Positions 22,640 through 33,730 of a stretch of DNA of 64,000 nucleotides are shown here, in pieces. The translations under genes and the position numbers were made by a program. The stretch spans positions 404,209-468,208 of the forward strand of contig JAFEMH010001477.1 of assembly GCA_022495995.1 (NCBI GenBank). The letters are read 5' to 3'. The DNA comes from Adenophora triphylla var. japonica. Lineage: Eukaryota > Streptophyta > Magnoliopsida > Asterales > Campanulaceae. How positions within the stretch are numbered: position 1 is the stretch's first letter; the number at the start of each line of letters is the position of its first letter. The notes beneath the pieces were generated by a model. That model made no database searches. It worked only from the letters and a program-made list of their open reading frames with translations, and was not told the DNA's origin.

Positions 22640-23060
22640 CTGCAATCTGATGTTTTCCTTTTCTAATGCACCAATCTGCATTTAAACTAAAACATTTGCA
22701 TACAGAGCAGCATCATTTGCATTAAAAGGATATCTTTTTCACATCTTTGCTTTAATGGTGCATCCTTTGCACTCAAAAAACCCCTTTTCACATTAAGGAT
22801 GCATCTTTTGCATTTAAAACTCATTTTCATACTCAAAATGCATACTTTGCATTAAAAAATCATTCTTTGCCATTTTCATGCATCATTTGTGCATTAAATG
22901 CTATTTTCCAACATAAAAATACATTCTTTACATAAAAATCTTTTCTTTGCACAAAAGGGCATCCCTTGCAACCAAAAGACATTCTTTACACTCCAAAAAT
23001 GCCATCTTTTCACTAAAGTATCATTTTTACATGCATTTCCCCTTTTCCCCAACCTTGGAA
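22640..23060 (+). repeat. Degenerate TTTGCATTAAAA-type repeat in U5
   Basis: Many loose copies of TTTGCATT/TTTGCACT with AT-rich spacers of about 20-30 bp. Also at 36560-36980 in the 3' LTR. No coding sense. Confidence 0.55.
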
Positions 23061-23707
23061 CGGACCGGTGTAAAAGTTCTCATCTTTGCATCGTTCCTTC
23101 CATCAAAGGTTCATGATTTCTTTAGGAAAAGGATAACCTTGAACCCTATATCTCCGATTATCGCTTAAGAATGAGTATGAAGCCTCTATACGAGCTCGAC
23201 CGTCTTAAAGCGTAGGATTGATGGGCTAAGGACATTCCTTCCTAAGGAACCTCATCTTTGACCAAAAGAGAGTCATTCTCTCGATCACGCAAGTCCCGAG
23301 GGTCCCGAGGTTAAAATGCGATGATCACAAGTCATAAGATGAGGACGGGATCATAATCCCAAATACATAAATTCCAAGAAATCCCGAGCGACAACCAACA
23401 AATGGTTTGTACGTCCGGAAGATAACTTGGGACATTCCCCCTTTTACTCTCAAACACATGCACACAAAGAAAGCACGCAAGCAAACACGATTAATGAAAT
23501 CTCGGGAGACTTGCTCCGGCAAGGCACTTTGGGTGAACGCCAAACGTTCTTCCCAAGGGGTAACTTAACCTCCGAACCCATAAAACCTTTTTTCAAAGTT
23601 TTGAGGTAATCAAAATGGCGTGGCGACTCCGTTTTTCAAATAACTCGGATGTCTTCAAACTCGCGTGAATTCCAATAAACAAAAAATTTGGGCACACATT
23701 CACAGTT

Positions 23708-23725
23708 TGGCGACTCCGCTGGGGA
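23708..23725 (+). promoter_or_regulatory. Primer-binding site of element C
   Basis: TGGCGACTCCGCTGGGGA, a perfect complement to the 3' end of plant tRNA-Arg(ACG) including CCA, three bases after the LTR end. Confidence 0.95.
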
Positions 23726-25300
23726 ATACCCAAAGGAGAAAAGCTTTATTTTCAAAACAAAAATCGATACTTGGTATATAGGTGGACCCCACTTACCCTT
23801 CCTGTATCGCTCCCTAACCCGGGGCTTGGGATAACAAGGTGGTTTAACAATCCCACGTACCAGTATCCCTTTTTCGAAAAAAAAAAATAATTTTAAGAAA
23901 AATATAGAAGAAAGCTTTTCCCTTTGAGCGGGTTAGACTCCCATCGCCGATTTCATTAATCGTGCTTGCTTTCTTTACCTTGCATTGCATCATTTGCATC
24001 TTGGAATACTGTGCATACTTTGAACGGGAAATAACCCGAAAAATAGCAAAAGGAGTGGAACACTGGAAAATTGATCCATGCGGTCGTGCGGCTCAATCCT
24101 CATTGGATTACGACCGGGCGACCTCGGTGGCAATTCCACCGGGAAAAATCATGGTTAATCTGGCGGTCCTAGGAGCTTGGGGCTACTCGGCTCCATGGCG
24201 GCGGGGCTCCCGAGAAAATTTACGTGCTTATGTGTTGCATTTTCCCCGTCCCGAAAATCATTCCTTTAAAACACATTTATGAAAATCTCTGTTTTAACTC
24301 AAAAGGAACATTTTTAGGAGACCACACACTACGCGCACTTTGATATATCCTGTACACTTTTGCACGCACGTCCTTCAAACCCGAGGGTGGTTCCAGTGCG
24401 ATCACGGACGGCCTTACGATGCTCCGGGCGCGCACGGAATCATCCCGACCTCCCCATGGCGGCCGGTGTCGACCAATGCACGGTCAGGTGTCACACGTTT
24501 CAAAAAAAACCGTGACTTTTGGTTGGTTTTTGGTCTAGTCCGTGTCATATAGCCCAGTTGCATACCCACGTAAAGGTCAAGCCTTAGCTCATAACGGAAG
24601 CCAAGATTTTCGCCCAAGCGAAATTCTGCCGAAATTCCGACAAGGAAAAAATCGGTGGGATCTTGACTCCGACATTGACTATTGACCTTGACCCGCACGG
24701 AATGCGTAAGAGTCAAGACCGAGTCTTTGCCAAAAAATCAAAAGATCTTTCGCTCAAGCGAAGCTCTGCCAAAATTCCGATAAGGAAAAACTGGCAAGAT
24801 CTTGACCGGCATTGACTTCGATTCCAACTCACGCCTTTGCGTATGCAACGAAGTTCAATGTGACACTTTGTGTCATCCGGCTTTTACCGCCCGACCCATG
24901 CCTATTATTCTCTCGGACATTACCAAAAGTCAAAACGTCATTCGCTCAGCGAAACTCATCGAAACTCCATCAAGGCAGAGAGACGAGACTTTCCCGGTAT
25001 TGCCTTGACTATAATCCGCATTGCTCGTGCGTTGAAAGGTCCTATGACCCGCTAGACCCGTTAGGAGCGTTCTTTACTCTCGGTTGGTGGGATCCGCGTG
25101 CCCTATAGGACCCTCGCCCGGGGCTGTCCACCCTGGGAGGTCGAAATACAGGTGGAATACGAGGGGCTTATAGACGTAGTGACGGAACCCGCGATCCAGG
25201 ATCTAGAGTAGTTGCGAAAAAGAAGGGCAAACCCCCCCTTTTCCAACCAAATAGAAATAAATAAAAGACATTGTTTTAAGTAAACTTGAACAATTAGTGT
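23726..25300 (+). other. Leader of element C
   Basis: Non-coding. Block 1 is at about 24285-24560 (CTCTGTTTTAACTCAAAAGG, ACCACACACTACGCGCAC, GGTTGGTTTTTGGTCTAG), block 2 at about 25095-25290 (GAGGGGCTTATAG, GTAGTTGCGAAAAAGAAGGGC, TTTTCCAACC, TTTTAAGTAAAC). The same blocks in the same order are in elements 1, B and 4 although the LTRs differ. Between them are repeated CGCTCAAGCGAA-type strings. Confidence 0.7.
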
Positions 25301-25330
25301 AATCATAATTGCATGTTCCTATCTCTGAAA

Positions 25331-25812
25331 TCCCTAATCGAGACCTTTTCGGTCCGATCTCCGTTTTCCTCATCCCGACCTTTCATGGTCAAATCCCTAA
25401 TCGAGATCTTTTCGGTCCGATCTCCGTTTTCCTCATCCCGACCTTTCATGGTCAAATCCCTAATCGAGATCTTTTCGGTCCGATTTTTGATTTTCTTATC
25501 CCGACCTTTCATGGTCAATCTCTAATCGAGACCTCCTCGGTCCAATTTTCGATTTCCCGACTCGACCTTTCATGGTCAAATCCTTAATCGTGACCCCCTT
25601 CGGTCCGATCTCTACTTCCAATCTTGACCTTTCAAGGTCTCATCTTTTCCGATCAATTAGGATTAGGAGAAAATGCGTTTCGAGCAAAAGTTAAAGCGAT
25701 AAGGGCATGTTACTTGAGCCTTCAGCCTAAACACTTACCTTCGAGTCTAAACCTTACCTATCCCCGAGTCTAAACCTTACCTATCCCCGAGTCTAAACCT
25801 TGCCTATCCCTT
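25331..25812 (+). repeat. 63-bp and 24-bp tandem repeats before gag in element C
   Basis: Five copies of a 63-bp unit with CCTAATCGAGA, TTTTCGGTCCGAT and CCCGACCTTTCATGGTC at 25331-25640, the last two diverged. At about 25741-25812 three copies of a 24-bp unit (GAGTCTAAACCTTACCTATCC) follow. Open frames crossing the 63-bp array on both strands arise because 63 is divisible by three; they are not taken as genes. Confidence 0.8.
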
Positions 25813-25828
25813 TCCGCGGCGAAAAGAA

Positions 25829-27297
25829 GTGAGCGAGAGTCTTGGGTCGGCGGCTTTTCGGTTCGGACAGGTTTATCGGCTCGGAGAGTCGAATGGCGGA
25901 TTTGACGAAACGGTGAGGGTATGGGAAATCGAGATGATTAGGAAGGAAGAGTTAGTCCTGGCTTTGGAAAATGCCCGAAGGATCACGAAGAGCATTTGTC
26001 ATTGCTCATCGGTGCTCTTCGCCGCAATGGAGTCCAAGTAACAATTGAGTCCAACGGTTCTCTGGTAGTGGTCGAAGATGAGACTCCGAGAAGTAGCCAT
26101 CTCGGTTCCCCGACCTATAACCAATACCTTCCTCCATCCACATATGATCCCTTGCCAAGGACCACTTCTCCTCGGTCCTTTCCAACATCCCGGCTCATCG
26201 GGGCCCCATTGCCCTCGGCTTCTCGGAAACGGATTGGATTTCACCCCACTTATCCCTCGGTCTCGGCAATACACTGCCGGTTTATGCTCCAACCTCACAT
26301 AATCGGTTTGAGATATGTGGCTTTGTTAAAGCCCCTATACCCGCTTTGAATGTGATCATGAGTTACCAAAAGATGAACCGAGTTTTCATTTGTTACCTAC
26401 GGACTTAATGAATTCAGCCGTCGGTTCGCTACTACAAGTCACATTTGCCGATTCCGGTAGCCCAAGAGTCCCCGTTGACCCCTATGTGGCAATGTTGATA
26501 GAGCAAGTGAAACGAGATGCAAGAGAAGCTTGACCTCATGATGAGTATCAATACTCCCTTGACCCAAGATGTCGGACCGGGCAAAGAAATGACTCCACCG
26601 AGCATAACCCAATACCAAGCGACAGCAGTATCGGCTCGGCACCGGTACCTCACAAAGGAAAGAATGTCACACTTCCTTCGGCCAAATCCAACGGTGGAAC
26701 CAATTGGACAATGGGAATCGAGTCTTGAGAATAACAAGGTCCCCAGAAAACCTCGCTCCTTTCACTTTAACCATACGAGAGATGCCTTTAAGCAAGATTA
26801 CGGAAGAGCTAGTGAAAGAAAAGCTGATAAAGCCATTTGGAGAATTGGAAGCCCGGGAACCCCGGTATCGGAATGGACGAGACCAAACAACATCGCTTCC
26901 ATCAATACCATGGGCACAACAACGACAATTGCACCGCTTTGAGGCATGAGATCCAAAAGTTGATAGAAGATGGGAAGCTTGAGAACCTCCATGGGCCCAA
27001 AGACGAAAGTTATGACAAGAGGTCAATTCAAGAAGTGCAAGGTCGAAACGTCGGCTGATGATTTTGGGATGCCCATGAGCAAAGTTTTCAACGATTTGGT
27101 GAAACGAAGCCTTCTCACACCTCTCGAGAATCATAAGCCAAGAAACCCAAGTAGAGTTGACGGGGCCAAGTTACGTGAGTACCACAAGCATTATGGTCAT
27201 GTGACAGAGACAAGTGTGTGGAGGTGAAGAAAGAAATTCGAGTGGGCGATCTACGAAGGAAAGCTCAAGCTCCTGGCGGTCCAACCCGTGAAGAGTA
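25829..27297 (+). pseudogene. gag remnants of element C
   Basis: Several frames. Near 25930-26040: RKEELVLALENARRITKS, like the helical gag N-terminus. Near 26400-26520: a frame with SFHLLPTDLMNSAVGSLL, VPVDPYVAMLIEQVKRDA. At 26837-27058: KQHRFHQYHGHNNDNC then LRHEIQKLIEDGKL, and at about 27150-27240 YHKHYGHVTE followed by VKKEI. The last two are duplicated nucleocapsid-like motifs with the YH--YGH spacing. No capsid and no pol follow: an in-frame TAG ends the last segment at about 27297. Confidence 0.6.
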
Positions 27298-27319
27298 GCT
27301 AGACTAGGGTTTACCTATC

Positions 27320-27322
<3 letters not shown>

Positions 27323-27356
<34 letters not shown>
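27323..27356 (+). repeat. 34-base poly(A) tract after gag in element C
   Basis: An uninterrupted run of 34 A, about 25 bp after the end of the gag remnants, followed by A/G-rich sequence. In full-length elements pol would begin before this point. It may be a simple expansion, or a trace of an mRNA-like intermediate. Confidence 0.6.
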
Positions 27357-27358
<2 letters not shown>

Positions 27359-27911
27359 AAGAAAAAGAAAAATAGTCTCTCGGTCAACCTTCGTAGGTCC
27401 TAGTATTTTTTCCTTTCAATTAAGTCCTCTACGGACATTGTATTGAATCTTCAATTTTCTATAAAAGAGTCTTCTTCTTTTCTTGCTAGACTTAAGACAT
27501 TATTTGCACACCTACATTACATTTAATGAAATGGTTTTATTTTATATGATCACTTGCATTGCTCAACGAACAATCTCTCGAAATAATTAACGTTACGATT
27601 AATCGGTGTGAGAAAGTCAACTAATGCCATCAAGCCATACACTTTCCTTACCCCACAAAAGGCCTTCATCAAAGCCATACACTTTCCCAAACCATGTCCA
27701 CCTTCATCTTGACCAAGTCAACGACGGCGACAACATCAAGGAACGACAAAAAAGGCCACTCGGCTTCGAAAGATTGACCCCGTGTCGACAACAACCTAGG
27801 GGCTTGGCTTAGACTTCAAGGGTATCAAGAATGTTCAAGCAGGGCTCGCCTTGGTCCTCGGGTGCTCTAAAAAATAAAAAAAAAAAAAAGAAAAAGAAAA
27901 AAATGTGTGTA

Positions 27912-28086
27912 GTGCAAAAAGAGTAATACCCGGCTAGTGAAAATCCCAAAAAAGGGCGGAGTCTAGGCAAAAAACGAGGTTGCACATAAAAAAAAAAAGA
28001 AAAAAATCTTAGTGCAAAAAGAGTAATGCCCGGCTAAATTTGAAAATCCCAAAAAAGGGCGGTCTAGGCAAAAAACGGGGTTGCAC
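27912..28086 (+). ncRNA. Two copies of the GTGC...GCAC structured element in element C
   Basis: Copy 1 at 27912-27985, copy 2 at 28012-28086. Each opens GTGCAAAAAGAGTAAT and closes GGTTGCAC; GTGCAA/TTGCAC form a six-base stem. Inside, CCC-AAAAAA-GGG makes a small hairpin. Elements 1 and 3 have one copy each after integrase. Confidence 0.55.
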
Positions 28087-28425
28087 ATAAAAATAAAAGA
28101 AAAAGAAAATGAGGCCAAGGACCCGGCACCGCCCATCAAAAGCTTGACGGACGAGGCAAAATCAAAGCTCAAAGAATGAAAGTTGTCGATAACAATGGGG
28201 CGGTCGAAGCAAAGCGGAAGCATTTCATGAGCCTTTAGGCATATGCAAGTCCTTTCTCCCCCGATGAAAGACGAGAATCGAAAGCAATTGAAGCGGTCGT
28301 CCAAGAATGACTTGGTCAAGGAATCATCCAGAGGCCCATGCCTCATCATCCGATCTTCTCATCCTAGCCTTTTCACTAAAGGAACCACAAATCCCATTTC
28401 CCAAAACAGTCAGGCCAAGGCCGAA

Positions 28426-28463
28426 CTACGGCGACTGAGCTCCTCACAATGAGGGGAACGTAG
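28426..28463 (+). ncRNA. CTACG/CGTAG hairpin, type I, element C
   Basis: Outer CTACG 28426-28430 with CGTAG 28459-28463, inner CCTC (28442) with GAGG (28451). Compared with element 3 (CCCCTT/AAGGGG), both sides of the inner stem have changed together. Confidence 0.6.
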
Positions 28464-28489
28464 GCAACCGGCAATGGTCCGGTCATAAG

Positions 28490-30020
28490 CATATCCAAAT
28501 TACCGAAAACCTGGTCTCATCAAATGACCTCTCCCATGGACACAGTCAAATCCCGAGAAAACCCGGTCTCATCAATGACCTCCTTATACACAAACCTTTC
28601 TTTCACACCCCAACCTTGATCCGCGACATTGATTGACTTTCTCCTCATGATTAATAAGAATGTTTGTTCATATCGAAATTAGCGGTTGAATAACCCGAAC
28701 ATCAATAAAGGGTTTTAAGCAATCTTGTGATCATTGTAAATAAAGCAAGTTTTCAGATGTCTTGACAAGTCTTCTTTTTCTACATTTTAGGAAAGATAGA
28801 GCTAAACACTAATTTTCTATCAGCAGGGGCTTCCATACACTTTTACCAACCTTTCTACGCTTATGCTCTCTCAAAAGAGTCAAACCTAAAAGCGAGTTTT
28901 TGTGCCTACATCGAATAAGGCCATCAAAATAATATAAAATCGGGATTATTCCCACCTTTTGAAAAATATGCCCCTGCATGTACATATCTTCCTAAAATTC
29001 TTCTCTTTGTCTGCGTCTCCTTAAGGTTGACTGGTTGACTAAAAAAAATAGAAATAAAAAAAAAGAAAAAGGATAGGTTTTCCCTCTTCTGCTACAATTC
29101 GCATTAGGGCTGCCTTGGAACTCTTCAAAATTGGGTCTTTGCCAAGCCATTCCTTTAAACTGGGGCTTCTTTAGCCATTTTTGGGGTTCGCATCGAGTTC
29201 TTCACTAGGTCCCTAGATGGATTCGGTCTTGGTCGAGATTAACCCCGGATCACGTTCGCAATACCAATCAGATTGGGATTTTTGCTAGGTCACCTGACCG
29301 GGGCTTCGCCAAGTCACTTCGCCTACTCAGTTCATTCAACCGGGGCTTTGCCAAATGAAAGGATCTTTCCTTGCTTTAGTAAGACATGGGGCTTTGCGAA
29401 AGTTTTTCCTCGGGCCAAGACTCCAGATAAGTCATATCCATCCCTAGAAGAAAGGTTTGGTTACTCCAACATACGCTTTGGTTGTAAAAGCCTGTCAGCA
29501 TCAGCTTCAAGCGCCAGAGTTTAAGAAAAGGACCTTAGTCAAGACCTGAGGTTTAAACCCAGTCTCAGCCCAAGAAGGAATTCTCGTCCACATTGACAAC
29601 AGCAACAGTTCAGTCCGCACCCAAGGGATACGACCCCACCTGTTTGAAACCCGTCTTAAACAATTCCCAAATACATTCCCTATGTACATCCAGACCCAGT
29701 CTCTACCATTGTTTCCAAGAAAAAAAATCACCCCCAGGCTCAAGTAACGTGCCAATTGCTAAAAATAACATTTTCTCCCAAAAACGCCTCCGTTACTTCC
29801 GTTATAACGAGATAACGCTAGGCGACAGTTTCCTAATTGTCAAAAATCCAACTTTGGCTACCTCTATCACAGATTGAGAAGTATGCTCAAGTTTTCCAGT
29901 TATAGCTGCCTCTATCTACTCGATAGTGACGTAAGCTTTAGCTTCCTCAGGTGATGACCTCCACTAATCGTCAAAACCTCAAGAATCCTAGACATCGTTC
30001 CTAAACTGTCTAGGTAAAGC
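28490..30020 (+). other. 3' untranslated region of element C, first part
   Basis: No gene seen. It contains A-rich runs (29040-29075), a loose GGGGCTTTGCCAA-type repeat (29130-29420), and a block at 29780-29950 (CCGTTATAACGAGATAACGCTAGG and CTCTATCTACTCGATAGTGACG) that is a single-copy relative of the 50-bp satellite unit at 33731. The antisense DUF7745-like gene expected here from the other elements is not recognisable. Confidence 0.55.
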
Positions 30021-30025
30021 TTGAA

Positions 30026-30060
30026 CTACGATCAAGGCTTGATTCCTCCGGGATACGTAG
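30026..30060 (+). ncRNA. CTACG/CGTAG hairpin, type II, element C copy 1
   Basis: CTACG 30026-30030 and CGTAG 30056-30060 with GGCTTGATTCC-loop-GGGATA between. Type II copies share GCTTGATTCC and GGATACGTAGG. Confidence 0.6.
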
Positions 30061-30378
30061 GTAGCCTTTCATAAAAGGTTCAGCCATCCGACCACTTTGG
30101 TCACCTTTTTCTTCCTCCATTCTCCAAGGGTGCGTAAGCTTTTCATAAAAGTCCAATTTTGTGACCATATGGGCCACCTCTTTTGATTTGGAACATTCCT
30201 GTGAAGGATTGGTTGCTTGACCTCCTAGGTCACCCCATTTCCATCCTTAAGGGACCAATATCTCTTTGCCATTGTCCTAAGGAGACCAAGTTTGTGACCT
30301 ATTTGGTCACCCAATTCCAACCTGTGTCGGCAATTCCAGTTCAAGGTCAAAAGGTAAGAGAAGTGCAGTCTTGGCTAC

Positions 30379-30427
30379 TTATGTCACGCGACAAAGCGCG
30401 ATTGGCTACTTATGTCGTGCGACATAA
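30379..30427. promoter_or_regulatory. Two family-C palindromes in the internal region
   Basis: TTATGTCACGCGACAAA at 30379-30395 and the exact LTR form TTATGTCGTGCGACATAA at 30410-30427, both with GGCTAC upstream as in the LTR. By position they would lie upstream of the lost antisense DUF7745-like gene, matching the arrangement in element B at 41574. Confidence 0.6.
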
Positions 30428-30717
30428 CTAGCCACATCGGACATCGAGACATCGGCTGGCTTCTGCTTTCCCCAGGGCACTCCCCGACTTGTCAAAAGCT
30501 GCAAATACCATCCATTCACCTCTCAAATGCATAGGGAATGGTTCATTTACCCCGTATACACTCATGCATTCATTTACAAGCTAAAAATTCATCCAAGTCA
30601 TCCATTCAAACCATTTGTACATACAAAGTAGATCAAGTCCAAAAAGTTGTGCATAAAAAAAATAATAACATGTGTTTTCCCCAAAGGGGTACAATAGCCA
30701 AAAAGTCATAAATGTCT

Positions 30718-33160
30718 AAGGGAAAGGGGCTACTACGAGATCCTCTCCATCACCCTCTTCATCACCCTCCTCATCTCCATCCTCGTCGTCATCCTCGGCC
30801 TCCTGCGGCTCATCGTCGGGATCGTCAGAAGGTGCCTCGTAGGCTATGGTCTCCGTGCGGTAATAGTCGTCGAGCTCGGTGATAACGGTAGAGTCAAGCT
30901 CGTAGTCGTAGCCATCTCGGCTCCACCATCCTCATCCTCATCATCATCGTCAATCTCAATGGGTACGTAAAGAGGCACATTTGCGATCTTTGTCAGGCGT
31001 CGGTCCTCTAGTGCTCCCGGCCTGGTGCCCACGTCATCGGAGCGGCTCTTCTTCCTTCTCGGTTGGCCGGGTGGAGAGATATCAATCGAACCACTGTGGC
31101 CAGGCGCGATTCTTCCGAGAAACTCATGCCTTTACGGAGCTTGCCAATCATGCCCACGGCGCCGGTATATGCCCTAGTCAAATGTCTGTAAGCTTTGAGC
31201 GGGAACTGTTACAAGCGAGACATAAAAAGCGTCGAATGCGGTTCTTGATAACAAAAAAGAGATGCAAGCAATCCAAAGAGGCGTAAGGAACGGTACTTAC
31301 GGATCTAGAACCTCGCGGGAGCACGGATGAGGATGAGTGCGGGACATATCAATGTGAGCTCGCCTCATGCGACCGCCACCACGATAATCAATGAAAGTCG
31401 GGGGCAAAGGAGGTCTAGCTACGTAGCCGGTCGAAGGCCACTGCGCTATGAGCACCATAACCAACCACAGTGCAGGAGGCGAAGATGCATGGCCACGTAC
31501 ATAGTATAGTCCCCCTCCCGTGTGTGTAAAGATGTGCCGCCATGCCTACGATCAAAGCATCTACATTCGCCAGGCGGCGAGCGGCCACATCCTAGGCTGG
31601 GGGATCATCGGGGATCCGAGCGTGCTTATTCGGCCCATCTTTGTCTATACACCCTCTCTCCCAAGTACAAGGCGTCTCCGGACAAGCCCACCGGTAGCTT
31701 GCGACACTCTGTGAAGTGCGCGGCGTGATCCTAAATCCGGAGCGGCATAACGACCGGTCCGGGGGAACAAGCTCATCCTCTGTGGAACCCCTCTCGGGCA
31801 TGTCAACGTATCATGATAAGAAGCGGTAATCCTGCACCTCGAGCCCTCCGGCGTCTGAGTGCATTTCTGGCATCCTTCGTCCACCGACGAAGAGCGGGAA
31901 AAGTGGTGGCGGAAACTCATCCTTGATCTGCCACTCATAACGGCCAAAATACTCGTATGCCCAAGCACAGAAAAGGAGAAGAAGAAGTCAAAACGGGGAA
32001 AACAAGGGATATAATGAAATGCGCTAAGGAAAAGAGATCAAGGTGAGAGAATACCTCGAAAGCCGGATGAAAGCGGGTGAAGTACTTCGCCTTCCCTCGG
32101 CGACGTCATCTAGGGCCAAATACATCTCGGCTAAGCACTGCCTCTCCCCGGGAAAAATTCCCCACGGTATCCCATGCCCTCAGCGGCTCAACGGTGAAAT
32201 CAAAGCGGTGGATGCACTGTTGATGAACAACATGTCGGAAAAGCCCACCCATACAAAAGCTCTAGCTAATCTCTCGGCTCTTAGCCGGCTCTCAGCAGGA
32301 TCATCTACCACGGTGTAGTCCTGCTCTGCCCCTCAATCGGGCCATGTAGCACCCCAACTCATATCCATTCCCCTTCTTGATCCGGGGAACGAAACCAAGT
32401 AAGCCCATAAAATCATCATCGTGCAATAGGTGGGGCTCAACTCCCTGTACGAGGCTCCTCTATGTAGAGCGGCTCATCCGTAAAAGGCGATCCTGTGATG
32501 ACCGCAAAGTCCAGCGGAGTGACTGTCGTCTCACCCCAAGAGAAGTGAAATGAGTGAGTGGTCTCCCACCAGAACTCTCTGAATGCTCTCACTAGATCCA
32601 CACTCCTCTGAGTGCCCCCGATGGCCTTCGCCATCTCAAAAAATTGCCCTAGCCCAGCAGCGTAAATCAGGCCCTTAGGCGAGTCCACTGCTCACGGCTA
32701 CCCGGCAAGCTATCCCATAGCACACAATCACCTCGGGGAGCCACGGGTGCGCAATCCCTGCAAGAAAACATGGCACAAATATTAATATTTCGTGCTATTT
32801 CTTGAAATCATCTCAAGCAAAAGTAGGACAAAATGGATCAATGTATGGCATGCATTTACGCATTACATTTCCTAGATTCATTCATGTTCACAGGCCAATC
32901 CATATGAAGTTCAAATGTAGTCTGAAGAAAAACTCAGTTCAAATCAATTTCGCACAAATTGAAAAGTTTTCAAGAAACCCTAGGTTTCCTACCTCTTCCT
33001 TCTTCGTGACATCCGAAGTATGCTCATCGAGCTGTGGGTAGAAATCTCCTCTTGGTGCTTCCGGAAGAAACGGCCGTTGATTCCTTTGCACCCCCTTTCT
33101 TCGAGTAGCTAAGTTGGCATGTTGAGAAGCCCTCTTGGACGGATAGAGCCTAGGAGGCAT
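30718..33160 (-). pseudogene. Antisense PMD (plant mobile domain) gene of element C, decayed
   Basis: ATG at 33160-33158, then MPPRLYPSKRASQ with a basic N-terminus, a candidate splice donor near 32992 (GAG|GTAGGA), and an acceptor near 32762 (TTTTCTTGCAG). Next come DSPKGLIYAAGLG, REFWWETTHSFHFSWGETT and PLDFAVITGSPF (32437-32688), the core start of the PMD fold. Further pieces: LFINSASTALI (about 32215), MYLALDDV (about 32120) and WAYEYFGRYEW (about 31955), a segment conserved in PMD proteins. The acidic tail (EDDDEDGDEEGDEEGDGED) ends at about 30718. Many frameshifts. PMD proteins in plants (MAIN, MAIL1) are linked to genome stability and TE silencing; element-borne copies are of unknown role. 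Confidence 0.7.
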
Positions 33161-33303
33161 TCTTCAAGTGAATCGGACTAAGAAGTGTTGGATTTCTCTC
33201 GATTTCCTTCGAATCCCCCTCTCTGATGTTCGCCCTCTCTCTTCTCACTGTCGCCTCCCTCTCAATTTCAAGCCTAATTAAATTTCAAATGGCGACTGTG
33301 CGT

Positions 33304-33365
33304 ATTTTTAATAAATCTGTCCACAGGGCCTGTTATGTCGTGCGACATACTAAGCCCCTGTGGCT
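33304..33365 (-). promoter_or_regulatory. Antisense promoter of the element C PMD gene with the family-C palindrome
   Basis: TTATGTCGTGCGACATAC at 33333-33350 sits in a longer dyad whose outer arms are CCACAGGG and CCCTGTGG. On the minus strand a TATA-like TTTATTAAAAATA lies at 33304-33316, about 17 bp from the palindrome, and the ATG follows at 33160. The palindrome-TATA spacing equals that of the LTR promoter. Confidence 0.6.
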
Positions 33366-33730
33366 GATTTTTACCATTTTGCCCCTAAAGGCTCCATTTT
33401 ACAATTTTGTCCCCCGTAGGCCTGTTTTATCCTCTGTGCCCCTGGCATTTTCAATCACTTTCAATCCAGTTTTCCCTCTAGTGCCCCCGAGGCCTATTTT
33501 ACAAATTTACCTCTGTGATTCAGTTTATTTGCCCTTGGCATTTTCAATTTTATTTTTCAAATAATCAGGGTACATCCCAGTTTTCTTTACAAAAAATTAT
33601 TCGGGTGCGTCCCACTTTTCTTTACAAAAACTATTGATTCCTTCCAACTTCTCTACAAAATCCAACCCTTTTCGCAATCTCCGTTATAACGGGATGACGC
33701 TAGGTGACAACCTCCGAATTGTCAGAACTC

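Larger units (their letters stand above)
21502..23704 (+). repeat. 5' LTR of element C
   Basis: Starts TGTAAGTACCCAAATCTGG and ends ACATTCACA. Pairs with 35435-37644 over its full length with few differences. U3 holds three long palindromes before TATAAATA; U5 holds a palindromic pair at 22561 and an AT-rich degenerate repeat. A partial primer-site copy is at 23621-23630. Frames at 22898-23168 inside U5 are repeated in both LTRs only because the LTRs are copies; they are not genes. Confidence 0.95.

Noticed and set aside
22898..23168. Identical frames in both LTRs of element C (also 36835-37105)
   Set aside because: The identity is only due to LTR duplication; composition is that of the AT-rich U5 repeat.
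25303..25587. Open frames on both strands with repeated peptides at the 63-bp array
   Set aside because: The repeat length is divisible by three and the unit is stop-free, so frames open by chance.
30844..31032. Separate small acidic protein on the minus strand
   Set aside because: By position and composition it belongs to the C-terminal exon of the PMD gene of element C, not to an independent gene.
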